Made by a program: the position numbers and the translations under genes
The notes under the pieces: generated by a model
Databases searched by the model: none
Told to the model about the DNA's origin: nothing
What the model saw: only the letters and a program-made list of their open reading frames with translations
Shown: positions 21,968 through 30,667 of the stretch, piece by piece
How positions within the stretch are numbered: position 1 is the first letter of the stretch
How the letters are laid out: each line of letters starts with the position of its first letter
NCBI GenBank assembly: GCA_009772895.1
Contig: WOUP01000001.1
Coordinates: 62,001-126,000 of the forward strand
Direction: 5' to 3'
DNA length: 64,000 nucleotides
Origin: Puniceicoccaceae bacterium 5H
GTDB taxonomy: Bacteria; Verrucomicrobiota; Verrucomicrobiia; Opitutales; Oceanipulchritudinaceae

Positions 21968-23887
21968 TCAGCCGAGTAGATCCAGTATTTGCATGACCAG
22001 GCGGCGTTGCTTGCCTCCCGGGGGTATCGTCAGTTCGAGCAGGTGTTCAAATTCGGCGGGCAGGTCTCCCTCGTCGTGGGCGGGGTGCACGTGTACCATC
22101 CGGAGCCCCGGGAAACGCTTCTCCACCTCGCGCGCCACCTTTTGCATGGCGGGTCCGAAGTGGGAGCCCACGAGTAGTAGCAGGCTGCTCTCGGGAGGTA
22201 CGTCCGGCAGGTAGCGCAGCAGCCGCTCGGCTTGGGCGAAGGCGATCACCTCGCACTGCTGGTCACGCAGATGGTCGATCAATTCGGCGGCGTTGGATTC
22301 GTTAAAGATCACCACCGTCCGGCGCTCGGTGCGGCGACCGCCGTCGCGCTTTTCGCCTGTGGGCTTGAGCGATTCGGTAAAGTCTGCCGTGGGCAGAAAC
22401 AGGCGGATGGTTGTGCCTTGGTTCTGCTGGCTTTGGATGGTGATCTCGCCGCCGTGGTCCTGAATGAAAATCTTGGTGTTATAAAGTCCGAGCCCGGAGC
22501 CTTTGGAGATCTCCTTGGTCGTGTAGTAGGGGTTGAATACGTGCGGCAGGTTTTCCGGGGGGATACCGTGGCCCTCGTCGGCAATCTCGATCAGCGCACC
22601 CTCCTTGGGGGAGACAAATCCGGAGGGCGGTACATCGCCCTCGATGTTCGTGCCCGCTTCGAGGGCGCGCATGTTGATGGTGATCGTGCCATCGTGGGGG
22701 CTGGCATCCCGGCTGTTAATGACCAGGTTGAGCATCATCTGGCGGAACGCGACCTCGTCGAGGTAGACGGGGATATCCGTTTCCGCGATGTCGGTCTCGA
22801 TGCGCATGTGTTTGGGCAGGACGATGCGCACGAGGTCGATCTGGTCCTTGATCAGCTCACGCAGGTTATGGTAATTGCGTTTGCCCGCCTCCTCACGGTT
22901 GAGGTCGATGATGCGCTGGACGATCTTTTGGGCCTCCAGGGCATTCTTGCGGATCATCGTCATGCCCTCGTGCCAGGGATGGCTGGGGTCCATGGAGCGG
23001 CAATACAGCTCGCTGAGGGTGCCGATGCCCGTCATGCTGTTTTTAAAATCGTGCAGCAGCCCGCTGGTCAGCGTGGCGAGGCTTTCCTTCCACCCCGCGC
23101 TCGAGAGCCGCTTTTCAGCCACGGACTGGCGCGTGATGTCGAGCCACACGCCTTCGTATCCCAGGAGCAGCCCGTTGGCTGACTTCACAGGCGAGCGAAA
23201 GTCCTGCAGGTAGATGATCTGACCCGTGTGCGGGAGCTTGAGGCGGTAATTGAGCGTGAAGCGTTCGTTGTTCTTTGCGCCCTGCTGCACCTCGTGCAGG
23301 TAGTAGTCGCGGTCCTTCTCGTAAATCAGGTCCATCAGCGCGCCGCCGCTGCGTTGCAGCAGGTTCACGTCGAGCCCGAAGGCATCGCGCAGCGAGGGGT
23401 CGAGGTAGGAGAAGGACAAGTCCGGGCGCTGTTGATACATGAAGCCCGGGAAGTGGTGGCTGTAGATCTTGACGCGATTCTCCGACTTCTTCAGCCGCAT
23501 GAAGAGCGCCGGGCCCCACTGCTCGGTGTCTGGAAAGTCATGCATTCCCGCTTCAGCCACCGCCTGGGCGGTCCCGAGCGCCGGGGTGAGCGAGCAGCAG
23601 ATGATTTCGCCCGTGCGCAGGGTCTGCAGACGCATGCCGTGAGGGCTGGCTGGCGGGCCAGGCTCCCACGGCAGAAATTGCGTATTGTTTTCCGCCTCGA
23701 AAAACGGCGCTTTCGGCAACTCCCACTCCGGATTGATCGCCTTGAGCACGACTGCCAGCTCCAGCTTCTCCCCGGCGCTGCCGACGAGTGGTTGCAGCGC
23801 GGGATCGAGTTTCACTACTCGTAGATCCTGGTCTACAACAAGTTGTAGCGGATCATAGTGAACTGATTCAGACACTGGAGACTTCAT
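21968..23887 (-). CDS. PAS sensor histidine kinase with C-terminal receiver-like domain
   Basis: A 639-residue soluble kinase (no membrane helices). A PAS region occupies about residues 150-290; the phospho-acceptor His is in SGLLHDFKNSMTGIG, followed by the N box (LNLVINSRDAS), G1 (EIADEGHGIPPENL), F and G2 (KGSGLGLYNTK) of the ATPase domain. The last 120 residues resemble a receiver lacking the phospho-acceptor Asp (VVIFNESNAAELIDHL). The kinase is not CheA: no P1 or CheW-like domain. The ATG at 23887 lies inside the end of cheB (20-base overlap), so it is translationally coupled to the methylesterase; it probably phosphorylates one of the stand-alone receivers in this block. Confidence 0.88.
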   Translation of the reverse strand: MKSPVSESVHYDPLQLVVDQDLRVVKLDPALQPLVGSAGEKLELAVVLKAINPEWELPKAPFFEAENNTQFLPWEPGPPASPHGMRLQTLRTGEIICCSLTPALGTAQAVAEAGMHDFPDTEQWGPALFMRLKKSENRVKIYSHHFPGFMYQQRPDLSFSYLDPSLRDAFGLDVNLLQRSGGALMDLIYEKDRDYYLHEVQQGAKNNERFTLNYRLKLPHTGQIIYLQDFRSPVKSANGLLLGYEGVWLDITRQSVAEKRLSSAGWKESLATLTSGLLHDFKNSMTGIGTLSELYCRSMDPSHPWHEGMTMIRKNALEAQKIVQRIIDLNREEAGKRNYHNLRELIKDQIDLVRIVLPKHMRIETDIAETDIPVYLDEVAFRQMMLNLVINSRDASPHDGTITINMRALEAGTNIEGDVPPSGFVSPKEGALIEIADEGHGIPPENLPHVFNPYYTTKEISKGSGLGLYNTKIFIQDHGGEITIQSQQNQGTTIRLFLPTADFTESLKPTGEKRDGGRRTERRTVVIFNESNAAELIDHLRDQQCEVIAFAQAERLLRYLPDVPPESSLLLLVGSHFGPAMQKVAREVEKRFPGLRMVHVHPAHDEGDLPAEFEHLLELTIPPGGKQRRLVMQILDLLG

Positions 23888-25043
23888 GTTCAGTAGGCGG
23901 AGACGGACGGCGGCGGGTGCGGGTGGCTTCTTGTAAAAAGGCAGCCATTCGGTGCAAGGGCAGGACGCGTTGGGCGGCGCCAATCTCCTTGGCGGCGCGG
24001 GGCATACCATACACGACAGAGGTTTCTTCGTCTTGGGCGAACGTTAGCGCACCGCGCCGACGCAATGCAAGCAAACCTTCTGCACCATCGCGGCCCATGC
24101 CGGTGAGCACGCCCGCTACGGCATGCATGCCGGCAGCCTGGGCTCCGCTTTTCATCAACAAGTCCACGGCGGGGCGTTGGTGCCATACGCGGGGGCCTTC
24201 GTCAAGTTTCACGCGGTAGCCGCCCGTGGTCGGGTGGACGGTCATGTGATAGTTGCCCGGCGCAACCAGGACGTGCCCGGGTTGGCAGACGTCGCCATGT
24301 TTGGCCTCCTTCACCCGCAGCTTGCACAGCGAGTCCAGGCGATTGGCAAAACTGGCGGAAAAATAGGCGGGGATGTGCTGCACGATCAGGATCGGCGGCA
24401 TATCGGCCGGCAGATCGACCAGCACGTTCTTGAGCGCTTCGGTGCCGCCGGTCGAAGCGCCGAGCAGCACGAGGGCCTTGGGATCGAGATGCGAGCAGTC
24501 GACCGGTTCCTTCTCCGGCGTATGCGTGCGGGTAAAGGCGGTGGCGACCTGGTTCCCCTTGAGGGCGGCAACAGGAGAAGGCGCCTTGCTGGACGCCACG
24601 GCTGCATCCACATGGCTCTGGAAGCTCTTGCCCCGGCCCGCCAGGGCGGCCGCCTTGAGCTTGTAAATGAGAATCGGGGCCAGGTCATGCAGCTCACGCG
24701 GAGAACGCGGCTTGCCGAGCACTTCGATCGCACCGCGCTGCATGGCGTCCCACGCAATGCGGGAGCCCTGCTGGCTGAGCGAGCTAAAGATAACGACCGG
24801 CATGGGGCGCTCGCGCATGATGATGCCGAGGAAACTCAGGCCATCCATGCGCGGCATTTCGAGGTCGAGCAACAAAACCTCGGGGTTCAGCTCGAGGATC
24901 TTGTCGCGCGCCTGATAGGGGTTCTCTGCCGAGCCCACGATTTCCAGCTCCGGGTCTTTGCGCAGCAATTGGGAGACCGTGGAGCGGATGACGGCGGAGT
25001 CGTCGCAGATCAGGACACGTATAGGGGAAGATAGATCAGCCAT
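23868..25043 (-). CDS. cheB: Chemotaxis methylesterase CheB
   Basis: A 391-residue CheB. The receiver (about 8-125) has DD at 14-15 and acceptor D in VLLLDLEMPRMDG. The methylesterase domain (about 195-370) shows the catalytic triad: Ser in LLGASTGGTEAL, His in IVQHIPA and Asp in LTGMGRDGAEG. It removes methyl groups from receptor glutamates and may deamidate glutamines, opposing CheR. It is preceded by cheR with an 8-base overlap and overlaps the following kinase gene by 20 bases, a tightly coupled cheR-cheB-kinase unit. Confidence 0.95.
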   Translation of the reverse strand: MADLSSPIRVLICDDSAVIRSTVSQLLRKDPELEIVGSAENPYQARDKILELNPEVLLLDLEMPRMDGLSFLGIIMRERPMPVVIFSSLSQQGSRIAWDAMQRGAIEVLGKPRSPRELHDLAPILIYKLKAAALAGRGKSFQSHVDAAVASSKAPSPVAALKGNQVATAFTRTHTPEKEPVDCSHLDPKALVLLGASTGGTEALKNVLVDLPADMPPILIVQHIPAYFSASFANRLDSLCKLRVKEAKHGDVCQPGHVLVAPGNYHMTVHPTTGGYRVKLDEGPRVWHQRPAVDLLMKSGAQAAGMHAVAGVLTGMGRDGAEGLLALRRRGALTFAQDEETSVVYGMPRAAKEIGAAQRVLPLHRMAAFLQEATRTRRRPSPPTEHEVSSV

Positions 25044-25899
25044 GACTCTTTTGGTGGATCGAAGGACGAATAACTTTCAGGGCCTTGATGTTGTGGCCCA
25101 GCGATTCACTCTGGCCGGTGATGAGGTAGCCACCGGGTCGGATCCAAGGCAGAATACGTTGGATGAGATCACTTTGAGTTTCGCGGTCAAAGTAGATCAT
25201 CACGTTGCGAAGGAAAACGACGTCGAACGGTTCACGCCAAGGATAGTTGGCAAAAAGGTTGAGGTGGACGAACTTCAGCCGCTGACGCAACTGCGGTCGT
25301 GCCTGGAAGAGGGGATCGTCGCCTGGCTGGGGCTGGCGCAGGAAATAGCGCTTGAGCACCTCGGGCGGCATCGATTGCAGGCGGTTGGCGGGGTAGATGC
25401 CCTGCTGCGCCTTGGCCAGCACACGGGTCGAGATATCGGTGGCAACCACCTCAAAGCTCTCGTGCGCACTCGCCGGTAGGGTTTCGGCGAGCGTGATGGC
25501 GATGGAGTAGGGCTCTTCACCGCTCGAGCACGCGGCGCTCCATACTCGCAAGGGGCGCCGTCCCGCATCCTTTACGTGGTCCGGCACGACGGTCGACGCC
25601 ATGAACTCGAAGTGGAGGACTTCGCGGAAGAAGAACGTGTGATTGGTCGAGATGGCGTCGACGAAATTAGTCAACTCTTCACGGCCGGCGCTACTATTGA
25701 TGAATTCGTAGTAGTCGCTGAAGCTGCGCAGCCCCAGTGCGCGGAGACGCTTGGAGAGGCGCGCCGTCACCAGTTCCTTCTTGTGGGGGCCGAGATTGAT
25801 CCGAGCCAGTTTGTAAATGGCTTGGCTAAAGCGATCGTACTCTTCCTGAGAAAGAGGGCCGATCGTCAATGAAGATGAAATCGAAGGCACCCGAGACAT
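25036..25899 (-). CDS. cheR: Chemotaxis methyltransferase CheR
   Basis: A 287-residue CheR. The N-terminal helical domain (about 15-85) contains KLARINLGPHKKELVTARLS; the SAM-dependent domain begins at FFREVLHFEF and has the SAM loop WSAACSSGEEPYSIAI, ATDIS and the FLRNVMIYFD block. It methylates glutamates on chemoreceptors using S-adenosylmethionine. No TPR extension is present. First gene of the minus-strand che operon; divergent from the flagellar operon on the other strand. A sigma-28-like promoter ends 11 bases before the ATG, and no Shine-Dalgarno is visible. Confidence 0.95.
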   Translation of the reverse strand: MSRVPSISSSLTIGPLSQEEYDRFSQAIYKLARINLGPHKKELVTARLSKRLRALGLRSFSDYYEFINSSAGREELTNFVDAISTNHTFFFREVLHFEFMASTVVPDHVKDAGRRPLRVWSAACSSGEEPYSIAITLAETLPASAHESFEVVATDISTRVLAKAQQGIYPANRLQSMPPEVLKRYFLRQPQPGDDPLFQARPQLRQRLKFVHLNLFANYPWREPFDVVFLRNVMIYFDRETQSDLIQRILPWIRPGGYLITGQSESLGHNIKALKVIRPSIHQKSHG

Positions 25900-25909
25900 A
25901 TTGTCTATT

Positions 25910-25936
25910 ATTTCGGCGAAAGCCTCTGAGGGTTTA
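25910..25936 (-). promoter_or_regulatory. Candidate sigma-28 promoter of cheR
   Basis: Minus strand: TAAACCCT, an 11-bp gap, GCCGAAAT. TAAA-N15-GCCGA is the exact consensus spacing. The -10 box ends 11 bases before the cheR ATG, implying a very short leader. Confidence 0.45.
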
Positions 25937-25963
25937 GTAGCATTGCAGGTAATACGTGAATTT

Positions 25964-26015
25964 ACCTAGTGGCTAGGTTTTCTTCTTGCTTCAGACAAGC
26001 GGAAAAAGTTTCCGC
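25964..26015. promoter_or_regulatory. Two dyads between cheR and flgB
   Basis: ACCTAG tgg CTAGGT (25964-25978, followed by TTTTCTTCTT) and GCGGAAA aag TTTCCGC (25999-26015) are perfect short inverted repeats. They lie about 100-155 bp upstream of the flgB start, a position typical of enhancer sites for sigma-54 activators, but could also be operators or leader hairpins. Confidence 0.35.
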
Positions 26016-26090
26016 AGCACTTCCGGGTGAAGAAGATGAATGATTTATAAGTCGCTGATTGTTATTTAATAATGAAGAGTCATGTTTGGG

Positions 26091-26108
26091 TTGGTATCGG
26101 CTCTGCTT
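26091..26108 (+). promoter_or_regulatory. Weak sigma-54-like element upstream of flgB
   Basis: TTGGTATC-GGCT-CTGCTT keeps the GG and GC doublets 10 bases apart as in -24/-12 promoters. The predicted start would fall one base before the flgB ATG at 26119, so either the transcript is leaderless or the match is chance. Confidence 0.25.
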
Positions 26109-26118
26109 CAGGGCGGGC

Positions 26119-26508
26119 ATGCTTGAAGCCATTGCCTCCCAACCCAACTATGCCGCTGCCCGCGTCTGGCTCGATGCCACGGCGATGCGGCATCAGGCGT
26201 TGGCGGCAAACCTGGCGAATGCCTCGACGCCGGGCTACCAGCGCGTCGATCTCAACGCCGACTTTACCGACACCCTCCGCCGTGAACTCGAGACCGGCCA
26301 CATCGGCAACGGGCAGAATTTTCCGCTCGCGATCGAAACCGATCCCACCGCCCGGACCGTCGGCCCCGACGGCAACAACGTCTCGATGGAAGAGGAGCTG
26401 CAGGAGATCAACCAGAACGCCCTGCGCTACCAGTTCATGACTCAATATATGAGCATGTCGCTCAAGCATATTGAAACCGCCATCACCGGCCGGACACAAA
26501 CCAGCTAA
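26119..26508 (+). CDS. flgB: Flagellar proximal rod protein FlgB
   Basis: A 129-residue rod protein. The N-terminal flagellar rod motif is clear (LAANLANASTPGYQRVDLNADF), and the C-terminal helix (RYQFMTQYMSMSLKHIETAI) matches FlgB. It forms part of the rod that crosses the periplasm, next to FliE and the MS ring. The ATG at 26119 gives the usual 30 residues before the ANLANASTPGY motif. First gene of a 26-gene plus-strand cluster; a 20-base gap separates it from flgC. Confidence 0.92.
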   Translation: MLEAIASQPNYAAARVWLDATAMRHQALAANLANASTPGYQRVDLNADFTDTLRRELETGHIGNGQNFPLAIETDPTARTVGPDGNNVSMEEELQEINQNALRYQFMTQYMSMSLKHIETAITGRTQTS

Positions 26509-26527
26509 TCCCTGACCCTTTTCTGCC

Positions 26528-26938
26528 ATGGAGCTCATGCCCGCCTCACATTTGACCGCCGATGCCCTGCAAGCGACCCGCATGCAGATGGAGGTGGTGG
26601 CGCAGAATCTGGCCAACGCCCAGACCACCCGCGACGTCGACGGTATGCCCTACCAGCGCCGCCAGGTGGTATTTGAAAGCTACTTGCCCAAGGGCGCGGA
26701 AGCGGGCTCACAGGCCCGGAGCGTGCGTGTCTCCAAGATCGACGTCGACGAGACCCCCGGCGAACGCGTCTACCTGCCCGGCCACCCCCATGCCGACGAG
26801 AACGGCATGGTCTCCCTCCCCAACGTCAAGACGTCGATGGAGATGGTGGACCTCATCAATGTTTCTCGCGCCTACGAAGCCAACCTGAGTGTCGTCCGCA
26901 CCTCGCGGCAGATGGCCATTCAGGCGATGCAAATCTAA
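26528..26938 (+). CDS. flgC: Flagellar proximal rod protein FlgC
   Basis: A 136-residue rod protein. N-terminal motif MQMEVVAQNLANAQTTRD is the FlgC-type form of the rod signature, the middle has YQRRQVVFES and the C-terminal EMVDLINVSRAYEANLSVVR is diagnostic. FlgC is polymerised after export through the flagellar type III system. The ATG at 26528 follows 19 bases after flgB; fliE follows 14 bases later, matching the common flgB-flgC-fliE order. Confidence 0.94.
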   Translation: MELMPASHLTADALQATRMQMEVVAQNLANAQTTRDVDGMPYQRRQVVFESYLPKGAEAGSQARSVRVSKIDVDETPGERVYLPGHPHADENGMVSLPNVKTSMEMVDLINVSRAYEANLSVVRTSRQMAIQAMQI

Positions 26939-26952
26939 GCCTCCCCTAGATC

Positions 26953-27456
26953 ATGGCCGGTATTTCTTCCCTAGGTTCCCTCAATCCTGCCCTGCTGACG
27001 CGTCTGGACCCCCAGCGCGCCATGGATCAGGCGCGCCAGCTGCAAAACCAGGTGGGCGGCGCGCAGAAGCTGCAGGCCGACATCAACCAGCAGATCGGCC
27101 AGTTCGGCAACGGACAGGAGTGGATGGACAAGCTGGCGGCGGCCTCGCAGCGCCCGGTCGAAGGACCCGGCGCGGTGCAGCAGGCCCCCGATGCGGTAGC
27201 CCGCACCCAATTCACTGGCGTCCCCGGTGTTTCGACCGAAGGCATCGGCAATCTCGCCACGGACTTCATCCGCGAGGTGGACGCCAAGCAGGATGTCGCC
27301 GCGACGGAAGTCCGTGAGCTGATGACGGGTGAGAGCACCAACCTCCACCAGGCCATGATCAGCATGCGCGAGTCCGGCTTGGCCTTCACCATGATGGTGG
27401 AAGTCCGTAACAAGTTGATGGAGTCGTTTCAGGAACTGATGCGCATGCAGGTGTAG
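26953..27456 (+). CDS. fliE: Flagellar hook-basal body protein FliE (long form)
   Basis: A 167-residue protein whose last 75 residues match FliE: FIREVDAKQDVAATEVRELM, then LHQAMISMRESGLAFTMMVE and VRNKLMESFQELMRMQV. FliE links the MS ring to the rod. Typical FliE is about 100 residues; here a Gln/Ala-rich, coiled-coil-like N-terminal extension of about 65 residues is present (for example ARQLQNQVGGAQKLQAD). The MS-ring gene fliF follows, as is usual. Confidence 0.88.
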   Translation: MAGISSLGSLNPALLTRLDPQRAMDQARQLQNQVGGAQKLQADINQQIGQFGNGQEWMDKLAAASQRPVEGPGAVQQAPDAVARTQFTGVPGVSTEGIGNLATDFIREVDAKQDVAATEVRELMTGESTNLHQAMISMRESGLAFTMMVEVRNKLMESFQELMRMQV

Positions 27457-27485
27457 AACCCCTTTTATCGAGAGGCGATTGACGA

Positions 27486-29033
27486 ATGAACAACGTGGTC
27501 GAACAGTTTACACAGTTCTGGAAGGAACTGGGGACCAACCAGAAGGTTTCGGTCATCCTGGCGGGGCTCTTTATCTTTGGCATCATGGGCGCGCTCCTGT
27601 GGTGGTCCGGGCGTCCGCAGATGAGTCTGCTTTATGGCGAGCTGGACAACGAAGACCTCTCTGCGATCGTGAAGGTCGTTCAGGACAACGGCGTGCAGTA
27701 CGAGATCCGCGGTAACGCGGTGTATGTGCCGCGCGAGTCGATGTCGCAACTGCGCATGGATCTCGCCTCCCAAGGCTTGCCGGAAGGCGGCGGTGTGGGC
27801 TTTGAGATCTTCGACCAGACCAATTTCGGCATCAGCGACTTTGTGCAGCGCACGAACTACATGCGCGCCATCCAGGGGGAGCTGGCCCGGACCATCACGC
27901 AGATCAACGGTGTGCGTTCGGCCCGCGTCATGGTGGTGCAGCCCGAGAGCCGCCTGGTGGTGACTCCCGGCGGTTCCAGGCCCACGGCCTCCGTCTTTGT
28001 CGAAACCGGCGGTAAGCCCATCGCACTCGACGCGGTCAACTCCATCCGTTTCCTCGTCGCCAATGCCGTCGAAGGGCTGAACGTGGACGATGTGGCGGTG
28101 GTCGACAACCGCGGCAACGTGTTGAGCGAAGCCCTGCGCACCGACGAGGGCCTGGCGGAAGTGACCGGGCAGCTCAAGTTCCGCCGCGAGATCGAGCGCT
28201 ACTACTCCCAGAAGGTCGAGTCCATGCTCATGCCGGTCGTCGGGCCGGGCGGCGTGGTCGCTCGGGTCTCCGTGGAGGTCAACACCGATGCCGCGACCCG
28301 CACGGAAGTGATTTACGATCCGGAAAGCCAGGTCATCCGTCAGGAGAGCGTGAGCGAAGACACCAACCAGAGCCAGGAATCCCGGCCGACGCAAGGGGCC
28401 GGCGTGGCTGCGAACCTGCCGGATGGCGGGGATGCCGCCCCGAGTTCCGAAGCTTCCAGCACGACCAACGAGTCGCGCAAGGAGCGCCAGACCTCCTATG
28501 AGATCAATTCCACCCGCGTGGAGGTGGTGCAGGCGCCCGGCACGATCCAGCGCATGACGGCCTCGGTCGTCGTGGCGCAACAACTGGATGCGGAAGGGAC
28601 CCCCGTGATCCGCACACCGGAAGAAATTTCCCGCCTGCAACGCATGGTCGGCAACGCCCTCGGCGTCGCCCCCGACCAGCGCCTCGAAGACCTCGTGACA
28701 GTGCAGGAAATGCCCTTCATGGTGGCGGATGAAGCCGAAGAGGCCAAGCCGGGCTTTGTCGAAATGCTCTTCCAATACCAGGAGTTTATCCGCAACTTCC
28801 TCGCCCTTGGTGTCGCAATTGTCATGTTTGGTATCTTCCTGCGTTTACTGCAGCGCCAGAAGACCGATTTCGAAATTGTGCAACCGACCCAGGAAAAACC
28901 CACCAACGAGCCCCGCGACGTAACGCCGAAGCTGACTCCGGAATTGCTCAACGAGCTGATCCAGTCCAAGCCGCAAAACGTCAGCATGGCGCTCAAAAAC
29001 TGGGTGACGGAGGGCCAGGGCAACAAGGGCTAG
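27486..29033 (+). CDS. fliF: Flagellar MS-ring protein FliF
   Basis: A 515-residue FliF. Membrane helices lie at about residues 22-41 (VSVILAGLFIFGIMGALLWW) and 437-455 (FLALGVAIVMFGIFLRLL). Between them is the YscJ-like ring-building region (SLLYGELDNEDLSAIVKVVQ, MRAIQGELARTITQINGVRS), then a Ser/Thr-rich loop near 290-330 (NQSQESRPTQGAGVAANLPD) and the C-terminal domain. The cytoplasmic tail (VTPKLTPELLNELIQSKPQN) is the FliG-binding segment. The protein builds the MS ring that houses the export gate. fliG follows after 22 bases. Confidence 0.95.
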   Translation: MNNVVEQFTQFWKELGTNQKVSVILAGLFIFGIMGALLWWSGRPQMSLLYGELDNEDLSAIVKVVQDNGVQYEIRGNAVYVPRESMSQLRMDLASQGLPEGGGVGFEIFDQTNFGISDFVQRTNYMRAIQGELARTITQINGVRSARVMVVQPESRLVVTPGGSRPTASVFVETGGKPIALDAVNSIRFLVANAVEGLNVDDVAVVDNRGNVLSEALRTDEGLAEVTGQLKFRREIERYYSQKVESMLMPVVGPGGVVARVSVEVNTDAATRTEVIYDPESQVIRQESVSEDTNQSQESRPTQGAGVAANLPDGGDAAPSSEASSTTNESRKERQTSYEINSTRVEVVQAPGTIQRMTASVVVAQQLDAEGTPVIRTPEEISRLQRMVGNALGVAPDQRLEDLVTVQEMPFMVADEAEEAKPGFVEMLFQYQEFIRNFLALGVAIVMFGIFLRLLQRQKTDFEIVQPTQEKPTNEPRDVTPKLTPELLNELIQSKPQNVSMALKNWVTEGQGNKG

Positions 29034-29055
29034 TGCCTCGAACGGAATCAAGAAG

Positions 29056-30081
29056 ATGAGCGACGCCGTCCAGGACATTAAATACGAAGGGTTGAACCGC
29101 ATGCAGAAGCTTGCGCTGTTCCTCATCGTGATCGGGCCCGAACAGGCCGCCCAGATCCTCCAGCAGTTCGACGAGTTCGAGATCGAGCAGCTAGTGCGTG
29201 AGATCGCCAATTTCCGCATCATCGGTGACGATGTGCAGCGAGCCGTGGTCGATGAGTTTTCCGAGATCATCGGGACCAGCTTCGGCGCCATCCTCGGCGG
29301 CACGGCCTTCGCTCAGAAGGCCCTCGAGATGGCGAAGGGCGATTACAAGGCTTCTTCGCTCATGGGCCGGATCTCGCCCGTCAGCACCTCCACCGAGGTG
29401 ATGAGCGAGCTGAGCGAGATGGATACTCGCCTGATCTTTAACCTGATCCGCAACGAGCAGGCGCAGACGCTGGCGTTCGTCATGTCTTACCTCAGCCCGC
29501 AAAAGGCCTCGGAGATCCTGATGATGGTTCCGCTCGAGACCCGTGAAGAAGTGATCGAGCGCATCGGCACGATGGACCAGACGACGCCGGAGAATGTGCA
29601 GAAGGTGATCGAGAATATCCGCCGCCACGCCAACCTGAAGGAGACGACCTCCATGAGCCAGAGTGGCGGTGTGCGCGCGGTGGCCGACCTGCTCAATCTG
29701 CTGGACAAGAACCTCAGCAAGACGCTGCTCACCAAACTTACCGAGCGCAACCCGACCCTGGGGCAGTCCATCCAGCGCAAGATGTTCTCCTTCGAGAACC
29801 TCATCTCCCTTTCCCAGCGCGACCTCCAGCGCGTCATGCGCGAGATCGACAGCACCGACCTGGTGGTGGCCCTCAAGTCCGCCAACAAGCCGCTGCAGCA
29901 GGCCCTGCTGGGCGCCGTTTCCAAGCGTGCGGCCGAGACCCTCATGGAAGAAATGGACATGCTCGGCCCAGTGCGCCTGAAGGAAGTGGAAGCCGCGCAG
30001 GACCGTATCATCCAAAACGTGCGCCAGCTCGAAGAAGAGGGCGAAATCACGATCGAAGGAGGCGGCGATGTCATGGTCTGA
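29056..30081 (+). CDS. fliG: Flagellar motor switch protein FliG
   Basis: A 341-residue FliG. The N-terminal FliF-binding domain, the middle domain (EQAQTLAFVMSYLSPQKASE replaces the usual EHPQ form) and the C-terminal torque domain (FSFENLISLSQRDLQRVMRE) are all present; charged residues of the torque helix occur in RVMREIDSTDLVVALKSANK. FliG transmits force from the stator (MotA) to the rotor. Its end overlaps fliH by 14 bases. Length is normal. Confidence 0.95.
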   Translation: MSDAVQDIKYEGLNRMQKLALFLIVIGPEQAAQILQQFDEFEIEQLVREIANFRIIGDDVQRAVVDEFSEIIGTSFGAILGGTAFAQKALEMAKGDYKASSLMGRISPVSTSTEVMSELSEMDTRLIFNLIRNEQAQTLAFVMSYLSPQKASEILMMVPLETREEVIERIGTMDQTTPENVQKVIENIRRHANLKETTSMSQSGGVRAVADLLNLLDKNLSKTLLTKLTERNPTLGQSIQRKMFSFENLISLSQRDLQRVMREIDSTDLVVALKSANKPLQQALLGAVSKRAAETLMEEMDMLGPVRLKEVEAAQDRIIQNVRQLEEEGEITIEGGGDVMV

Positions 30082-30667
30082 TTCACAGGTCTTCGATTTG
30101 CACCTGACGCGTCGCTTGCGCGGCGTGGAGCTGGTCAGCTTCGGCCCTCCGCCCGTGCCTTACGACGCACACGAACAGGCCGTCGCGGAAGCTTACGAGC
30201 GTGGCAAGCGTGCGGCTGAGCAATCCTATCAGGCGCAACTCAGCAGCCAGCGCGATGAAGTCGTCGATTTTCAACACAACGTGCTCGAACGTCTGGAGCA
30301 GGAGGTGGGGCAATTGCTCACCCGTAGCTCTGAGCGTCTGCCTTCGCTGGTCTTCTCTCTGGTGGAGAAAGTGCTCGAGGGCATGCAGTTCGACGGGCCG
30401 CAGCTCGAAAACGCCGTCGCCAGCGTCCTGGATGAAATGCAGCCGGCGGAAGGCGAGCGGGTGGAAGTCCATTTGAACCCGGCCGACCTCGAACGCCTGA
30501 CCGAGCATCTCGAGCAGGAGGGCACTCTCAACCTGACCTACCTCGATCTGCGGGCCGACGAGCGTCTGCGCTCCGGCGATCTGACCGTGCGTAGCCGCTT
30601 CGGCCTGATCGACGCGCGTCTCGACACCCGCTTGAGCAAGCTTTGGAAGGAGGTGCACGCCGGATGA
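30068..30667 (+). CDS. fliH: Flagellar assembly protein FliH
   Basis: A 199-residue protein with the FliH/YscL pattern: a short N-terminal VFDLHLTRR, a charged coiled coil (about 40-90, EAYERGKRAAEQSYQAQLSS) and a C-terminal domain with VEVHLNPADLERL. FliH regulates the FliI ATPase and delivers export substrates. It overlaps fliG by 14 bases and its stop overlaps the fliI ATG (ATGA). Confidence 0.88.
   Translation: MSWSDSQVFDLHLTRRLRGVELVSFGPPPVPYDAHEQAVAEAYERGKRAAEQSYQAQLSSQRDEVVDFQHNVLERLEQEVGQLLTRSSERLPSLVFSLVEKVLEGMQFDGPQLENAVASVLDEMQPAEGERVEVHLNPADLERLTEHLEQEGTLNLTYLDLRADERLRSGDLTVRSRFGLIDARLDTRLSKLWKEVHAG

Noticed and set aside
23888-24010. Upstream start for the PAS kinase
   Set aside because: It would lengthen the overlap with cheB to over 140 bases and adds a Pro/Cys-rich stretch unlike a PAS kinase; the ATG at 23887 is used.
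26113-26119. A normal ribosome binding site for flgB
   Set aside because: GGGCGGG lies before the ATG but does not match AGGAGG well; not listed as a feature.
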